Positions 44,372-54,452 of a stretch of 64,000 nt of DNA are shown in pieces. The translations under genes and the position numbers were made by a program. The number at the start of each line of letters is the position of its first letter. The first letter of the stretch is position 1. This DNA comes from Malachius bipustulatus. Its lineage: Eukaryota; Arthropoda; Insecta; Coleoptera; Melyridae. The stretch covers positions 54,182,404 through 54,246,403 of the forward strand of contig OU342633.1 in the NCBI GenBank assembly GCA_910589415.1. Reading direction: 5' to 3'. A model generated the notes under the pieces. It saw nothing but the letters and a program-made list of their open reading frames with translations. It had not been told where the DNA came from and ran no database searches.

Positions 44372-47300
44372 TTATGACGGATATTACGAATGTTTTATTT
44401 ATCATCCAATCAGTATATTCTACGAAATAAGGGTTGAAAATATAAATTTTATAAATCGATAATGTAATAATAATTATAAAATAATGAAACTTTTATTTGA
44501 AAAAAGTCAAATAGACATTATAATTCTATAATATTATTAAATTGAAATGTAATTTAAATTAATACTTTGTATTAAATATTTTTCGTGTAAGTCCCTATTA
44601 TGCTAAAGTCAATGACGCAGCCAGATGAGTGCGTTTATAATATTTTTATACAACACATTTTATTACTAAGTACTCATATTGATTTCCTGGATGGAAGGCA
44701 TCGCTTTCTTACGTATTGAAAGGACGCAAAAGAGGGGAATATTATAAGAGCTTTTAAAGGCAATTCATAAATTCAAAGTAGCAGTCATTCGAATTTAAGA
44801 AAAAAATCATTTTTTAACACCTATAGGAAGATTGGGGAAGAATTAGGTGAATATTCTATTACGCAATATTTTTTGTTCAAGTTACACCTATTTTAACGTT
44901 TCCTGCTTCATCATGCAGACTTGTCTTCAATAATTTCAGAATGACCTCTCTCAAAACTCAAGATCTTTATGTTTTTCATCCACTATAATATAAATTTTGA
45001 TTTTTTTTGTTATTGCTAACTTCCTATCTATAAAATTGCACTTAAATGAATTAGGATACCTACATGTTTAATATCACACATCGCAGTCTTTTATAAAAAC
45101 GTTGATTCACCTGGCGTAGGTGTAATCAATTTAGTAGTCTCTCTGACGACTCGCAATGCCGCAGTCTCTCTGACACGTAATTAAAGCAAAACTTCATCCT
45201 CTACCTAGCTAAATACACGTGGAAGTTGTAGACGGAAGACTGAGAGCTCCTTATGAGGACAATAACAAGTCCTTCGAGCAGGAACAATGAAGCAGCAGGA
45301 AGCGAGTGGTTGCCCCTCTCGAGCTCGGAGATGTGGAGCGGCTTGGTGGCGTTAAGCGTCCTGAATAAAGGATGAAACTGGTCGAGATTCGGCCTCTGAC
45401 CAATGAATTATACAGGAATCGCTCACAAGATGAGGTAATTGCTGCGCTAAGGCCTGATTACGGGGACCTGGAGCCTCTCTTAAAGAATTTTGCAAAGATA
45501 GTCCTATCTAACGTTACTTTAAAAACGTTTAAGTATGGAGGTTCTAGTTCTAGTGGTTCTATCATGCATCAGTTTGATATTATTGGGTCATAATTATGAC
45601 TTTTTCTTACTTCTTTCGAACTTAATTCCAGGTCACTTACATTATTTCATTTAGGTAGGTACCTATTCTTTCGATTAGTTACCTACCTTTCAAATAAACA
45701 GGGAAGAAGAAATTTAAAATTAGAAAAAAAAGAACCAAAAATACCATCGCAACATTATTTCAAAAATATGTGTCGGCATGATTCCGATCGACTGCGACAT
45801 TTCACTTCAAATTAGTAAATATTGCCGGACCGTGCTATGTGTAAAATATGTTAACTTTATTATATTGCTGCAACGGAAACCGGTGCCTCGTGTCTGCGGC
45901 CTCGGGTGAAAAAACGGCCTTTGAGCGTTACAAATGGGGCATAAAACACATAATTTTTTTTATGTTGAAAATATAAAAAATTGAAATATCCATTCAACTT
46001 CAAAATACTCGGAATGAAGTTGGATGGAGGGATCATAACAGAGAGAAAGAGTTGATGATTAGCCACAGAATCATAACGTTCATTTGTTAATGGAGCCGGT
46101 TTTTCAGCTCATGCATATGAAATAATAGAATAAAGAACTCTTTCACCAGTATCTTATTAAAAAATTTAATTAGAATAATAAATTATGAAGTATTAATTAA
46201 CGCAATCCCTTAACATTAGCCCACATAAAAGATGATAACGTACATGGTTGAATCTATATAGAATCGCATTATATGAAAGAAAAGCGTTTCATTTGTGTGT
46301 GGCTCATAAAGGAGTTTCGTTACCCACCCTCATAACAGTAAAAACTTATGAACTGCAAATGTTCTACTCGAGAACGTAACCATTGATAATGGTGCTTACA
46401 CGGTAATATCTTTGCTCAATGTCTTGATAGAGTTGCTGTGATGACGACTTCCTAGAAACAGAACTTATCATCTTCCTGAATACTGTACCGTCTTTATTAC
46501 AGTCACACGCCACACAGTTGTTAACTATTTAATTTTTATTTGTATGGGGAAAGAATAAAAATAACAGGACTACTCAGAGCATATGAACTGGATGTTAAAA
46601 TTTCAAGATCGTTAAATTCTTTCCATACTTTCAATAATACAAAAAACACATTCCTTCGTTCTATAACTGACTTATACGTCCGGAATGGTTGGCGAACTCT
46701 CCAGTTCCAGAAATAATTTTTATCTTATTAAAACATCTTATCTTGAATTTGAAATGTTCTCCTGATCATCATGAATATTTTGAAACACCCATGCTCAAGA
46801 TTCTGTGGTAGCACTTCTTCTTTATGCAAAACCTCTTCAGTTTTCATAGAGCAAGTCACCTTAACTACCTAATAATTAACAATTACGTTGCTAGTTCCCA
46901 AGGGTTAATTATTTACTCCTAACTTATGCTCCCTTCAGGCCGTTTCGGGTAATCAAGAAGTTTCGATAGTCGGTTGACACGAACGGTGTCTTGAGACTAG
47001 GTGAAATCATAAATAATTCTAGACAAGTTTCAAATATTTAAAATTTAATTGTCTTTAATATAAATGAAAACTATGAAATTTACTTTTTGAGAGTTCCTTT
47101 ATTTTTGAGTACAACCTTTTTGTGATAGGTAGTGCTAAAAACTGAAACAGAATTGAAGTTGACTGATCTTTTCTCAATTCCAGGTTTAAGTTGAACGTAA
47201 TAAAAGTGGAGAACTCTTTAAACGAAGGTAAAAGCTTGAGTCAATCTAAATCACATCTTCCAAGGGAAATGGAAGGTGAAACGTTATTTCAGAGAATAGA

Positions 47301-48416
47301 GAGAGTTTCTCCATTAAATCACACAAATTACTTTACATTTAAATAATGCTATAGAACAAAAGACGAAATTAGCGTTCGTGTTACTGTCAGATACGGTTCG
47401 AAGTAAGAAAATTACTCTCGGATTAACGGATGTTAATAACTTATTGTTGAACTGAGGGTTTCCGGGACTTTTATCCCTCTGAAGTAATAGGATAAGTTTG
47501 AAATAACCTACCGGCGAACACTTCCCTGCCGGCTAAAAATAGAAAACAGAAGAAAAATAGTGTCTTAATTGAACATTTTTTATTCATAACGAAAGTTCTC
47601 TCTCCACGCGAAAAATTTATCGGCAGAGTTTGCGCATTATTTAAATATTTAGTCTAAGTTCGCTAAATAAGTTAACAGATATTTTCAAACTTTTCTAATA
47701 CAGTTTTTTTCTATTACCTTTCAGAACATAATTGACTCCTCGTATATAAACAGAGTTTCATAAACTCGGCTCCATATAGTCCGAGTCAGACCTAATCCCA
47801 CAAAGTGAGCCAGTCTATAAAGGGTATTTTCTTATATACAGGTTGATGTAAAAAGCGGATATCCGGATTTGCACTTTGCCTATCCTGATATAATAATAAA
47901 CTTCGATTCTTGAGATTGGACAAAAAAGGGACCCGTCGGCCTGTTTCGTTTCTATGCTGTTATTCTCGTTCGACATGTTGATAACCTGAGGTAACAAACG
48001 GCTGAACGCCAATACTAAATTACTCACTTTCTTGTCCCTTGTTCTAAACCCAAATCACATATAAGGGGATTGTTTCAGCCCTTCAAAGCCTTTGGAGTGC
48101 TGTCTTTAGTATTGAGGAAACGACCACCCACAACCACCCATTCTTTTGCTGTACTTTATTGACTCTACTGATTGTTTCTAACTTTGTGGAATTTTAACCA
48201 GATGATAATGACCTAATGCTACCATTTTCCTGACAAGTTAAACAATAAAATTAACCTCAAACTTTAATGAACTATTTATTTTTATTTAAACTATGCAAAG
48301 TAATTAATTTTTTGATTTTTTATGCCCTTTTTGTGTCGAATCTGCGGAAAAACCTCGACTACTCCTTCTGTTCATTCTATTTACAGAAGGTTAGAATTTC
48401 TCTATGATGTAATATG
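44372..48416. other. Intronic sequence, nothing recognised
   Basis: AT-rich intron. The palindromic string taggtaggtaccta occurs near 45652. A GC-richer patch at 45230-45560 carries a 73-codon frame (NELYRNRSQDEVIAALRPDY) faintly like a retroelement gag, too weak to call. Confidence 0.4.
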
Positions 48417-48418
48417 TA

Positions 48419-48908
48419 CCGGGTGTTCCAACACTAGTGTCCAGCCCCTAAATAGAGCTTAATTTTAAAGATAAAAAATTGAAACTTTGAGGATTTGTGT
48501 ACTTGATATAGGACCACGGAATGGCATAATCAGTTTCATTAAAAAAAATTAGTTCGGGCGCCAGCAATAAAAAATTGTAATATGGTGGTAAATTGCCGAA
48601 AAAATACATACGTAGAAATCGATTATTAAAATCAAAATCGCTTGAAAGAAATGTGAAAAAACTAATTATAAGGCTTTAATAATAAGGCTCTTGCTTGGCT
48701 AGCCGGCACACTGAACCTGCACTGCACAGTGTCGTATTATGGAGTCATGAAAAAGGTGATTATTAAAAAGTTATTAAAATTTTTTTAATGAAACTGATTA
48801 TGCCATTCCGTGGTCCTATATCAAGTACACAAATCCTAAAAGTTTCAATTTTTTATCTTTAAAATTAAGCACTATTTAGGGGGTGGACACTAGTGTGGGG
48901 ACACTCGG
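48419..48908. mobile_element. Foldback mariner-type MITE in the KChIP intron
   Basis: Begins CCGGGTGTTCCAACACTAGT and ends ACTAGTGTGGGGACACTCGG, flanked by TA (48417-48418, 48909-48910). Long inverted arms include acttgatataggaccacgga and its complement tccgtggtcctatatcaagt, identical over 20 bp. About 490 bp, non-coding, ending about 80 bp before the acceptor of the next exon. Confidence 0.85.
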
Positions 48909-48989
48909 TACAATGAATTCTGTTAAATATTTACTTTTACTAGTACACACTATTAGATGCTTAGTCAATTATTTTTTACTTATTTCCAG

Positions 48990-49184
48990 ACTCAGAATTT
49001 GAGGATTTAGAACTACCGCCGGCCCGCTACCGTCCAGACAGTTTGGCAGCCCTTTCCAGGGCTACAAGATTCACTCAGGCGGAGATTAAGCGAATCTACC
49101 GCGGCTTCAAGGCCGAGTGTCCTACCGGCTGCGTCAAAGAGGAGACGTTCAAGATGATCTACGCACAGTTCTTCCCTCAAGGTG
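48990..49184 (+). CDS. KCNIP: KChIP-family gene, internal coding exon
   Basis: 195 bp between acceptor TATTTCCAG and donor GTGAGT (49185-49190). It encodes 64 codons: SEFEDLELPPARYRPDSLAA, then the FTQAEIKRIYRGFKAECPTG segment and KEETFKMIYAQFFPQG. This matches the start of the conserved core of KChIP proteins: the RYRPDSL lead-in, then the first, non-calcium-binding EF-hand with its hallmark CPTG, then FFPQG where the exon also ends in other animals. Phase 1 at both ends fits the upstream exon at 43343-43653. The exons for EF-hands 2-4 are not in the window up to 64000, so the next intron exceeds 14.8 kb if the gene is intact. Confidence 0.93.
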
Positions 49185-49190
49185 GTGAGT

Positions 49191-49850
49191 TCACGGTTCA
49201 CGTATGGCACTGTCAACGACACGCCGACTCTCCTTTTTCCGACCGGAATGACGCAACACTTGTCGGGGGCGCTTACAAAGGCAGAAATATAGCCCCGGGA
49301 ACGAGATGGGATTCTCAAGACAGGAGGGAGTTTAGATTTTATGAAGCTGGGAGGATATAAATTCTAGCCACTTTTCTCTCGGATGAAATAAAATATTAAA
49401 GTTATCATGAACACTTTGAAGTGTCACATATACTTCCTGTTCCTGAAAGAAGAACTATAGATGTTATATTCGGAATCAGAACTGCTGTTATCGATTAATT
49501 ATTACGATTTTTTACGATATTTATCTATAATTTATTATCAAATTAATAAAAAAATTATTAAGTGCAAAGAAAATTAGGGGGTGATTTATTTTTGATAATA
49601 ATTACATAAGCAGGGTTTTTAAGTGAAAATAATTCAAATACCTCGCACTCATTTTGAGAAACAACCCCTTGAATGTGTCAAAAAGGCGGGTGTCAACAAG
49701 GAGACAATTGGTTTTTTTCGTTTAATTACAAATAAGTTACAGAATGATATTAATTAGGTCATATATTGATGATAAGTTGGATGAAGACCCTTGTGGAGTA
49801 GGCCTGGTACATTGTAATATGGGGGTATGGATAAAAAAGTTTGAGTCGAG
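49191..49850 (+). other. Start of the next KChIP intron; nothing recognised
   Basis: The open frames that run on from the exon past the donor are read-through of the intron. The remainder is AT-rich without repeats. Confidence 0.55.
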
Positions 49851-49866
49851 GCACAACTTTTTTGAA

Positions 49867-49900
49867 CTCTACTGGTTTCGACGCGTAGCGTCATCATCAT
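49867..49900 (-). ncRNA. Hammerhead-like motif, copy A
   Basis: Inverted copy of copy B. On the minus strand it reads ATGATGA, one extra T, the stem GACGC/GCGTC with loop TAC, then GAAACCAGTA. The first core base is A where a hammerhead needs C, so it is probably inactive. Confidence 0.45.
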
Positions 49901-50050
49901 GGACACTCTGAGACTGACATGAATTTTTACACACGGTTCACACACGAAGATTCAAAAGAATCATCAGTTTTGACCTTAATAAGGTCATGATTCTTTTGAA
50001 TCTTCGTGTGTGAACCGTGTGTAAAAATTCATGTCAGTCTCAGAGTGTCC

Positions 50051-50081
50051 ATGATGATGACGCTACGCGTCGAAACCAGTA
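50051..50081 (+). ncRNA. Hammerhead-like motif, copy B
   Basis: ATGATGA (50051-50057), extra T, perfect 5-bp stem II GACGC/GCGTC with a 3-nt loop, GAA (50072-50074), then ACCAGT as minimal stem III and A at the cleavage position. C3 is replaced by A. The geometry (one extra base before stem II) is the same as at 8591-8631. Confidence 0.45.
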
Positions 50082-50103
50082 GAGTTCAAAAAAGTTGTGC
50101 CTT

Positions 50104-50353
50104 CGTCGCTGTCATTACGTAAAGGCCTATCTCTGATTTAACAACTTTTCAGGAGAACGTTTTGAAGAAAACTCTACTGTTCATTTTGTCTGTAGCACGA
50201 GATACAATTCATTATCAGAACCTGTTTTTCATATACTTATAGCACAAAAGTACACTTAGAACATTGAGACATAATCTTTTTTGAAAGAAAAGATTGAACT
50301 TTTTCTGTAAATAAACTATTAAGAAGATAGGCCTTTACGTAATGACAGCGACG
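50104..50353. mobile_element. 250-bp TIR element with perfect 28-bp ends
   Basis: cgtcgctgtcattacgtaaa (continuing ggcctatct) at 50104-50131 is matched by its exact complement at 50325-50353. The interior is AT-rich and non-coding. It directly abuts the end of the long palindrome, interrupting the sequence that follows gttgtgcc in the homologous copy at 50488-50605. Confidence 0.75.
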
Positions 50354-50487
50354 TTATGACGTGTATTTAGCTGTTGATTAATCGTTTTTTGATTTGGAGC
50401 GGGTGATTTTTCTGGATTTAGTGGTGTAACTTATTGGCAGCAACTTCTGTAATGGTTCTGGCTTAAAACCGACTGCTCCACTTCGTG

Positions 50488-50605
50488 TCAGTCCCAGTGT
50501 CCCTGATGATTACGCTATGAGTGGAAACCGGTAAAGCAGGCTGCCCTTGAATATGTAGCAGGAGTTTAAAGAAAGTTGTGCCACGAGTCAAACTTTTTTT
50601 ATGGG
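50488..50605 (+). repeat. Diverged third copy of the Penelope-like end
   Basis: Homologous to the arms of the palindrome: cagtcccagtgtcc, the hammerhead-like core, then a stretch ending gttgtgcc and gagtcaaac, in the same orientation as copy B. More substitutions than between the two palindrome arms, so it is an older copy. Confidence 0.6.
50503..50533 (+). ncRNA. Hammerhead-like motif, copy C
   Basis: Here the core is canonical: CTGATGA (50503-50509), extra T, stem II TACGC/GAGTG with one mismatch and one wobble, GAA (50524-50526), stem III ACC/GGT with no loop, and A at the cleavage position (50533). Stem I pairing is not evident, so this copy is likely decayed. Confidence 0.5.
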
Positions 50606-51901
50606 TAAAAAAGCCACTCCTGTGACTTATTTCGTAGTGTCTGGCTTCTAACACTGCCCCTATTTTCATGCATTTTGGATAATATGTTGTGAATAAAACA
50701 GTGTCATGTCATTTTTTCGCAAATTTATTGATCTTGAAGTGAAGCATTTATTTTAATTATTCGTATAGGGTAGAATTTTTATCGAATTGAATAATTCACG
50801 GAGTAGGCTGCTGTTTTTGGACATTTTCGCTAGAAATGTTCTCTATTTTTGCTGAAAAGCGGGCGTGATGGTATGTAGGTCTCGAATTAACTTCTATTTT
50901 CCACCGCTTTAAGACTAGACGCGTTTGAACCAGATTTGTATAATGAAAAATGCAATGAGCAAGTCGAAAAATCCCCGAAAATCCAAATTTGAGAAAACAT
51001 GGACTGAAAAATAAATATTTTTCAAATTTTAATTTATTAATTTGAAATTTTCAAGCTTTTCTTTCGCTATAGGAAAAGAGGACATTTTATATCCTTTACT
51101 ACTCGTTTCCTAATAGTTTAATTTATTATGTTGTTTCTTCAAAGATATAGGAAACTACAACAAATGAAAAGTTTTAATTAAATAATTAGAGAAAGTTTTA
51201 ATCGATGGCGTGCACTTTAGAAGCATCGTTAGACTGCAAAAATAAACGTTTCTGTTTGTTATTGGCACTTTTCTTCTTGAAATGTTTTAAATTCGTTTAA
51301 AAGCTCTCATTTATTTTAGTTAACGAACATTACGTCGGTAGCAACTGAAAAGAAAATGCAATGCCCGTCCAGACGTCCAAAAACATCAAAAGGGAAAATA
51401 CATGCACTTAGCTAGAAAAATACGTTTTTGATATAGTTTTTTTTTTGGTTGATGATGAAAAATGATTCTCCCAATTTTTACACTAAACTTAGTAGAAATT
51501 TTACGCGTCAAGATTCAAAATAATAAGAAAATAAGTAGATTACCTAAATAGCAAATAGAAATAAAATATTTATGTAGGTTAAAAATGCGAAGCCGAACAA
51601 ACAAGTTCAGGTCCAGAAGTGGGAGTATAAAAGCATTAGCTGGAAAGCGAAAAGCTCTTGATTCTGTTAGGACCGAATTATGAAAACACAGCGAGGCAGA
51701 TAAAAGCACTATACACATATAAATAATCTGTAAAAAGATTAAATATATTTTGCATGGATGACAACATAATTATGTTTTACTTTCCAAGTGAAATTTACCT
51801 TAAAAGTTAAAAGTAAATTAAACCCTAATACAGAAACATATTTTTTTTCAAATAGGTATTAGGTATAGCAGGTTTATAGCCTACGGATTATTTCTACAAA
51901 C
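50606..51901. other. No gene recognised
   Basis: AT-rich. Two stretches (about 50945-51020 and 51350-51430) share loosely similar phrases around aatgca and ccaaa and may be an old duplication. Confidence 0.4.
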
Positions 51902-52846
51902 TGTAACGTACATTTTGTACGTACCGGCTAAATGCCAGCGACATGGAGACAACGGCGGGCGCACGCAGTAAGTGAGTGATGGGGGTTTTAGTGCGACGCA
52001 AACACGGCCGGCTGGCGGCCTCGAGGTTCGTCGACATCGACTGTCGAGTTCCAACCTGGAACGCAGGTGCCTGCGTTCTCACCTTGCTTTTCTCTCCTGG
52101 GAATTCGCGGAAGAAGGTCCTTGCAAATACCTGTCGCGAATAATAGACATAATGGCGTCTTGAACTTACCGTTCAAATATTGGGAACATCACCCACGTTT
52201 TTGGTTTGCTTTTCCGTACCTAGAAGAATTTGCCGTACCAAGAAGAATTTTCCGTACCTAGAAGAATTTTCCGTACCTAGAAGAATTTTCCGTACCGAGA
52301 AGAATTTTCCGTACCTAGAAGAATTTTACGTACCGAGACGAATTTTCCGTACCAAGGCAGATTTTTTTTATACCAAGGCCCCTTCTTCATACTGACGAAA
52401 GTTCCTGCGAAGTCCACCTTTCGCACCGAAGCAAGTTCCTGGAGCCAAGCCTGAAGATCCAGTCTACTACCAGCTAAACTTGTACCTCGCTCCGAAGGGC
52501 TCCTGACCTAAAAATTGTCACCCTCGTACTGGAGAGGCCTACGAAGATAAGTACCTTGTGAACCATTAGTACCCGACCAATTCATTCAGCTAAACCGCAC
52601 GCTCTTGTTTTTTTATTATTTGTTAACCGTGCTCAAGAGTCTGTGATATTAACATCTCTGATTTTTTTTCTCAATATTCATAATTGTGATTTATTTTAAT
52701 AAAGAGTACCTGTTGTTCTGCTGACCTGCTTGTTAATGCTGACCCTCTTAGACTAGCGACTCAACCTACGACCCTTGTTGTCTTTTTCTGTCTCATGCTC
52801 TCAACGACTATTTTTCCCCTCTAAGGGTTAAATAGTTCGTTTCAAG
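51902..52846 (+). mobile_element. LTR, plus orientation (945 bp)
   Basis: Starts TGTAACGTACATTTTGTACG and ends AAATAGTTCGTTTCA, the usual TG...CA boundaries, and is followed two bases later by a tRNA-Lys primer site, so it is a 5' LTR. It holds an AATAAA at 52698-52703 and a tandem array of 19-bp units at about 52210-52378. An inverted partner of about 1.03 kb lies at 53419-54452. Confidence 0.8.
52210..52378 (+). repeat. 19-bp tandem array inside the LTR
   Basis: About eight or nine units of attttccgtacctagaaga with single-base variants (accaag, accgag). Because 19 is not a multiple of three, the open frame over it cycles through PYLEEF, VPRRIF and RTEKNF; it is not a gene. Confidence 0.85.
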
Positions 52847-52848
52847 TG

Positions 52849-52862
52849 GCGCCCAACGTGTC
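52849..52862 (+). promoter_or_regulatory. tRNA-Lys primer-binding site
   Basis: TGGCGCCCAACGTG, complementary to the 3' end of tRNA-Lys(CUU), two bases after the LTR end. It is the same primer as at 8192 but the match is shorter. Confidence 0.8.
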
Positions 52863-53418
52863 TATCTGTCTAAAGTTCGTTTCAAAACCAAATAGAAACC
52901 TTCATACTAATTTCTCTTTTCAAGTGAAATGGATTCCATGTAAATCAGTTAGAGACTATACGGTCGTTTTTCAAAGATAATGAAGATAGTCGATGCCTAA
53001 AAAGCAGTTTAGGGATGTTAGTGATAACTGATGAAAAAAGCATTCAAACGGCAGCTTCTGGACTGAGCATTGAAAAATTTGTGACGGTAGCTGCGTCTGG
53101 TAGGAGAGGTGGTGGTGTCCCCTAGGTCTTGGCGGCGTTTGAGAAGCTGGCCTTGGCGTGGGCGTGGATTGAAGCACGCTTGGGGAGTAAATCGCGAGTC
53201 CAGGCTGTCTTGTAGTGGTAATGAAATCCCGAGATGAGGTCAAATAACGCAACCTTGAGACTGATTCAGGAATTGTTCCGAAGATATGATTTCGAGAAGA
53301 GATTCAGAGGTAGGCATTGGAGCGAGACTCTTAAGTCTATAGATATTTTCCAAAACTGGTATAAATTCATCAATTAGCGAAATAACGTGAGATGATCAGT
53401 ATATTGATCTTGCAACAT
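52863..53418. other. Internal remnant between two inverted LTRs
   Basis: 556 bp with no intact gag or pol. On the minus strand two adjoining frames give LIDEFIPVLENIYRLKSLAP and then a Pro/Arg-rich stretch (STPTPRPASQTPPRPRG), which might be a frameshifted gag fragment. This is weak. No second primer site adjoins the minus-strand LTR. Confidence 0.4.
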
Positions 53419-54452
53419 TGAAACGAACTATTTAACCCTTAGAGGGGAAAAATAGTCGCTGAGAGCATGAGACAAGAAAAACAAGGGTCGTAGGTTGAGT
53501 CGCTAGTCCAAGAGGGTCAACAATAACAAGTAGGTCAGTAGAACAACAGGTACTCTTTATTAAAATAAATCACAGTTATTATCACAAATTATTAACTTGA
53601 GCACGGTTAACAACAATAAGGAGCAAGAGCGTGTAGAATCTGAATGAACTGATCGGTTAAAACTTGGTAGGCAAAGGCACTTAGCTTCGTAGGGTCTTCG
53701 GGCGAGGGTGAAGGCTTAGCTGGTGGTAAACTTGGTTTCAGGTACAACCCCTGTGCTGCCTTCTTGTTAGAAGAAGAACCTTGCTTCCATGAAATAGTTG
53801 GTTCCGGGGAAAAAGTTGCCTCCAGGTACAAATGTGCCTCCAGGTAAAAATGTGCCCCCAGGTAAAAAAACAATCCGTAGGAAAAAGCTGTAATTTCATG
53901 TGTATCAGAAACACTCTTGCATTAATGAACGGTCCGATCGAGTCTGCTTGTCAAGGGTACATAGAATTATGTCCCGTCCTCAAGATAGGTTGAGATCAAA
54001 AAAATGTGACTGACAAATTTTACCTGCGAGCGAAACTCGATCGGGAGCTGTAATTAAAATTAGCATACGGTATTAAGAAAAATAAATATGATCGGTATAA
54101 TTCTAGCACAATTAATAACATCATTTTACGACACTTACCAAGCCAAAAACGTGGGCGATGTTTATAATAATTAACAATAATTAACGTGAAAGTTCACGAC
54201 GCCATTTCAGGAAACTTCAGGTGTTTTGCGGAACCGACCTTCCTTTAGCGAATTCCAGGAGAGAAAGAAAGTGAAAGGCCGGTATGAAGATGAAACGCAC
54301 CTCATTGCAACTTGACAGTCGATGTTACGAAAATCGAGGCCTCCAGCCGGCCGATGCATTGCACTAAACGCCACTATCACCCACTCACTGCGCGCGCCCG
54401 CCGTTGTCTCTGTTTTACCGGCATCTAGCCGGTACGTACGAAATGTACTTAC
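53419..54452 (-). mobile_element. LTR, minus orientation (about 1.03 kb)
   Basis: Begins (plus-strand reading) TGAAACGAACTATTTAACCC and ends near GGTACGTACGAAATGTAC, the complement of the plus LTR from end to start, with moderate divergence. Shared landmarks include the AATAAA region, gttaaccgtgctcaa, ggccggctgg and cccgccgttgtctc. Its tandem array is an 18-bp version unlike that of the plus copy. No primer site follows its 3' end at 53418, so it may be a 3' or solo LTR of another copy. Confidence 0.75.
53788..53875 (-). repeat. 18-bp tandem array inside the minus LTR
   Basis: On the minus strand, about five units related to acatttttacctggaggc. Being 18 bp long, they stay in frame and give an open frame reading FYLGAH, FYLEAH, LYLEAT. 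Confidence 0.8.

Larger units (their letters stand above)
43654..48989 (+). other. Intron between the two KChIP-family exons
   Basis: A 5336-bp phase-1 intron (GTAATC...TTTCCAG). It holds two foldback elements (43820-44369 and 48419-48908). A 73-codon open frame at 45372 and others between are not supported as exons. Confidence 0.65.
49853..50101. repeat. Long, nearly perfect inverted repeat of a Penelope-like end
   Basis: Arms of about 120 bp (49853-49975 and 49981-50101) are almost identical in inverted orientation, with an extra tcagtttt in the left arm. The centre tgaccttaataaggtca is itself palindromic. Each arm carries gtttcgacgcgtagcgtcat or its complement, the hammerhead-like motif described separately. 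The near-identity suggests a recent event. Interpretation as two inverted pLTR fragments of a Penelope-like element is inference. Confidence 0.7.

Noticed and set aside
45372..45593. 73-codon frame reading NELYRNRSQDEVIAALRPDY, faintly gag-like.
   Set aside because: Too short, with no neighbouring retroelement motifs; it lies in an intron. It could not be supported without a profile search.
49043..49360. 105-codon frame taken as one exon to its stop.
   Set aside because: The conserved KChIP sequence stops at FFPQG, exactly at a strong GTGAGT donor; the rest is intron read-through.
52971..53252. Pro/Arg-rich minus-strand frame between the inverted LTRs as a real gag gene.
   Set aside because: It is short, needs a frameshift to join the preceding frame, and has no zinc knuckle or protease; kept only as a possible remnant.
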